NCBI GenBank assembly: GCA_937926845.1
Contig: CALBBS010000186.1
Location: forward strand, 1-5,721
Source: an uncultured Atopobium sp.
GTDB lineage: Bacteria; Actinomycetota; Coriobacteriia; Coriobacteriales; Atopobiaceae
DNA length: 5,721 nucleotides
Direction of reading: 5' to 3'
Shown here: positions 4,217 through 5,721 of the stretch, in pieces
How positions within the stretch are numbered: position 1 is the first letter of the stretch
How the letters are laid out: each line of letters starts with the position of its first letter
The notes under the pieces: generated by a model
Databases searched by the model: none
What the model saw: the letters and a program-made list of their open reading frames with translations, nothing else
Told to the model about the DNA's origin: nothing
Program-made: the position numbers and the translations under genes

Positions 4217-5721
4217 TGACTGATAAGACCACCATACAGGAAGGAACGCTGAGCTCAGATGCTGTAATGGCACAGCTTAGAGAGCGCCTTTCTAAGGTCA
4301 ATTCAACCGTATCCCAGCAAGAGGTATCTGCTGTTACAGAGGTAGCAGACGGTATTGCCCGTGTTGCTGGTCTACGCAGCGCTATGGCAGGCGAGTTGCT
4401 GGAGTTTACCAGCTCCGTTACTGGCCACAGCGTATTCGGTCTTGCTCAGAACCTTGATGAAACTTCAGTCGGCGCTGTTTTGTTCGGCGAAGTTTCTGAG
4501 ATTAAGGAAGGCGACGAGTGCCGTACAACCGGCCGCGTCATGGATATTCCAGCTGGTTTTGACATGCTTGGTCGTGTTGTTAACCCACTGGGCCAGCCTA
4601 TTGATGGCCTTGGCGCTATCCACGCTACACATCGTCGCCCTATTGAGTTCAAGGCTCCTGGCATCATGCAGCGTCAGCCTGTCTGCGAGCCAGTTCAGAC
4701 TGGACTTCTGGCAATTGACGCTATGGTTCCTGTCGGCCGTGGTCAGCGTGAGTTGATCATTGGTGACCGTAAGACCGGTAAGACCGCTATCGCAATTGAC
4801 GCAATCGTAAACCAGAAGAACACCGACATGATTTGTATCTATGTCGCCATCGGTCAGAAGGCGTCTACAGTTGCAAACATCCGCGAGTCTCTTTCCCGCC
4901 ATGGTGTTCTTGATAAGACCGTCATTGTTGCAGCTACCGCAGCTGATTCTGCTCCAATGCAGTACATTGCCCCTATGGCAGGCGCTGCTATTGGTGAGTT
5001 CTTTATGTATAACGATAAGGACGGCAAGCCTGCTGACAAAGATCATCCAGGCGGACACGTTCTTGTTGTTTACGATGACCTCTCTAAGCAGGCAGTTGCA
5101 TACCGTCAGATGTCACTGACGCTTCACCGTCCACCAGGACGTGAGGCATATCCTGGTGATATTTTCTACCTGCACTCACGCTTGCTGGAGCGTGCATGTA
5201 AGCTCTCCGATGAAAACGGAGCAGGTTCTCTTACAGCACTTCCAATTATTGAGACGCAGGAAGGCGACGTTTCTGCATACATTCCTACAAACGTCATTTC
5301 CATTACAGACGGCCAGATTTATCTGCAGTCTAACCTCTTCTTCCAGGGCCAGCGTCCAGCAGTCGACGTAGGTATTTCCGTATCCCGCGTTGGTGGCGAC
5401 GCTCAGGTCAAGGCTATGAAGCAGGTTGCAGGTACACTTCGTCTGGACCTTGCAAGTTATCGTGAGAAGCAGGCATTCTCGCAGTTTGGATCCGACTTGG
5501 ATGCAACTACGCAGTACCAGCTCAACCACGGTGCTCACACGATGGAGCTGCTCAAGCAGCCTCGTTACTCAGCTCTGGACGTTGTAGACCAGATTTGCGC
5601 AATTTACGCTGCAAAAGAGAACTTCATTGATGACGTTGATCTTGAGAACGTTGCTCTCTTCCGTGATGGCCTTGCTCAGTACATGAGTGAGTATCACCCA
5701 CAGCTCCGCAATTCTCTGCGC
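4216..5721 (+). CDS. atpA: F1 ATP synthase subunit alpha, 5' 502 codons (cut by window edge)
   Basis: Partial gene, open through the right edge; most of the protein is present. Alpha subunits carry the non-catalytic nucleotide sites of the F1 head and donate an arginine to the catalytic sites on beta. Landmarks: beta-barrel entry VADGIARVAGL (43-53); P-loop GDRKTGKT (183-190) with Lys189 and Thr190; Walker B strand VLVVYDDLSKQAVAYR (282-297); PPGREAYPGDIFYLHSRLLE (306-325); PTNVISITDGQIYL (357-370); and SVSRVGG (388-394) with arginine finger Arg391. Three oddities: the P-loop has Lys186 where Gln is nearly universal, a roughly 12-residue polar insertion lies at 267-280 before Walker B, and the N-terminus is about nine residues longer than in E. 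coli. The ATG shares one base with the atpH stop (TAATG), implying translational coupling. atpG, atpD and atpC are expected beyond the edge. Confidence 0.97.
   Translation, partial: MTDKTTIQEGTLSSDAVMAQLRERLSKVNSTVSQQEVSAVTEVADGIARVAGLRSAMAGELLEFTSSVTGHSVFGLAQNLDETSVGAVLFGEVSEIKEGDECRTTGRVMDIPAGFDMLGRVVNPLGQPIDGLGAIHATHRRPIEFKAPGIMQRQPVCEPVQTGLLAIDAMVPVGRGQRELIIGDRKTGKTAIAIDAIVNQKNTDMICIYVAIGQKASTVANIRESLSRHGVLDKTVIVAATAADSAPMQYIAPMAGAAIGEFFMYNDKDGKPADKDHPGGHVLVVYDDLSKQAVAYRQMSLTLHRPPGREAYPGDIFYLHSRLLERACKLSDENGAGSLTALPIIETQEGDVSAYIPTNVISITDGQIYLQSNLFFQGQRPAVDVGISVSRVGGDAQVKAMKQVAGTLRLDLASYREKQAFSQFGSDLDATTQYQLNHGAHTMELLKQPRYSALDVVDQICAIYAAKENFIDDVDLENVALFRDGLAQYMSEYHPQLRNSLR

Noticed and set aside
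4465..5058. Long minus-strand open frame within atpA (197 codons)
   Set aside because: Mirror of the atpA reading frame; composition is low-complexity Asn/Leu/Thr-rich with no family likeness.

Overview
The window carries an ordinary bacterial housekeeping block, read entirely on the + strand: the tail of a threonylcarbamoyl-AMP synthase gene (tsaC), rpiB, upp, then the first five genes of an F1Fo ATP synthase operon (atpB-atpE-atpF-atpH-atpA). atpA runs off the right edge. The protein style (actinobacterial-like AtpF, GTG starts, strong AGGAGG ribosome sites, coding GC near one half) suggests a moderate-GC member of the Coriobacteriia, perhaps an Atopobium/Lancefieldella relative. That placement is inference from the look of the proteins, not a search.

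Layout: 2-130 is the tsaC C-terminus. 223-687 is rpiB and 811-1455 is upp, separated by 123 bases that contain two small hairpins. A strong rho-independent terminator (1512-1556) closes this first block. About 410 bases without a convincing gene follow. The first 240 of them are markedly AT-rich, and near the 3' end lie a candidate extended -10 promoter and a 7-bp inverted repeat just before the atpB ribosome site. The ATP synthase genes then follow: atpB 1968-2768, atpE 2905-3099, atpF 3142-3753, atpH 3743-4216, and atpA from 4216 to beyond the edge.

How the genes work together: AtpB (a) and AtpE (c-ring) form the proton channel and rotor. AtpF (b) and AtpH (delta) form the peripheral stalk that holds the alpha3beta3 head, of which AtpA is the alpha subunit. 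Gamma, beta and epsilon are expected just downstream. Gene packing is uneven. atpE is set apart by a 136-base hairpin-rich leader and a 42-base hairpin-bearing trailer, whereas atpF/atpH/atpA overlap and are probably translationally coupled. This fits the need for many c subunits per complex. rpiB and upp are pentose phosphate/PRPP and pyrimidine salvage enzymes. The order Sua5/TsaC - rpiB - upp - atp matches a neighbourhood known from Bacillus.

I found no mobile element, CRISPR array, defence gene, tRNA or rRNA, and no sign of a new system. The points worth a second look are lineage-style peculiarities of the ATP synthase: a short c subunit with an altered glycine motif, a b subunit with a signal-peptide-like leader, a delta subunit with a shortened N-terminal domain, and an alpha subunit with an insertion before Walker B and a Gln-to-Lys change in its P-loop.
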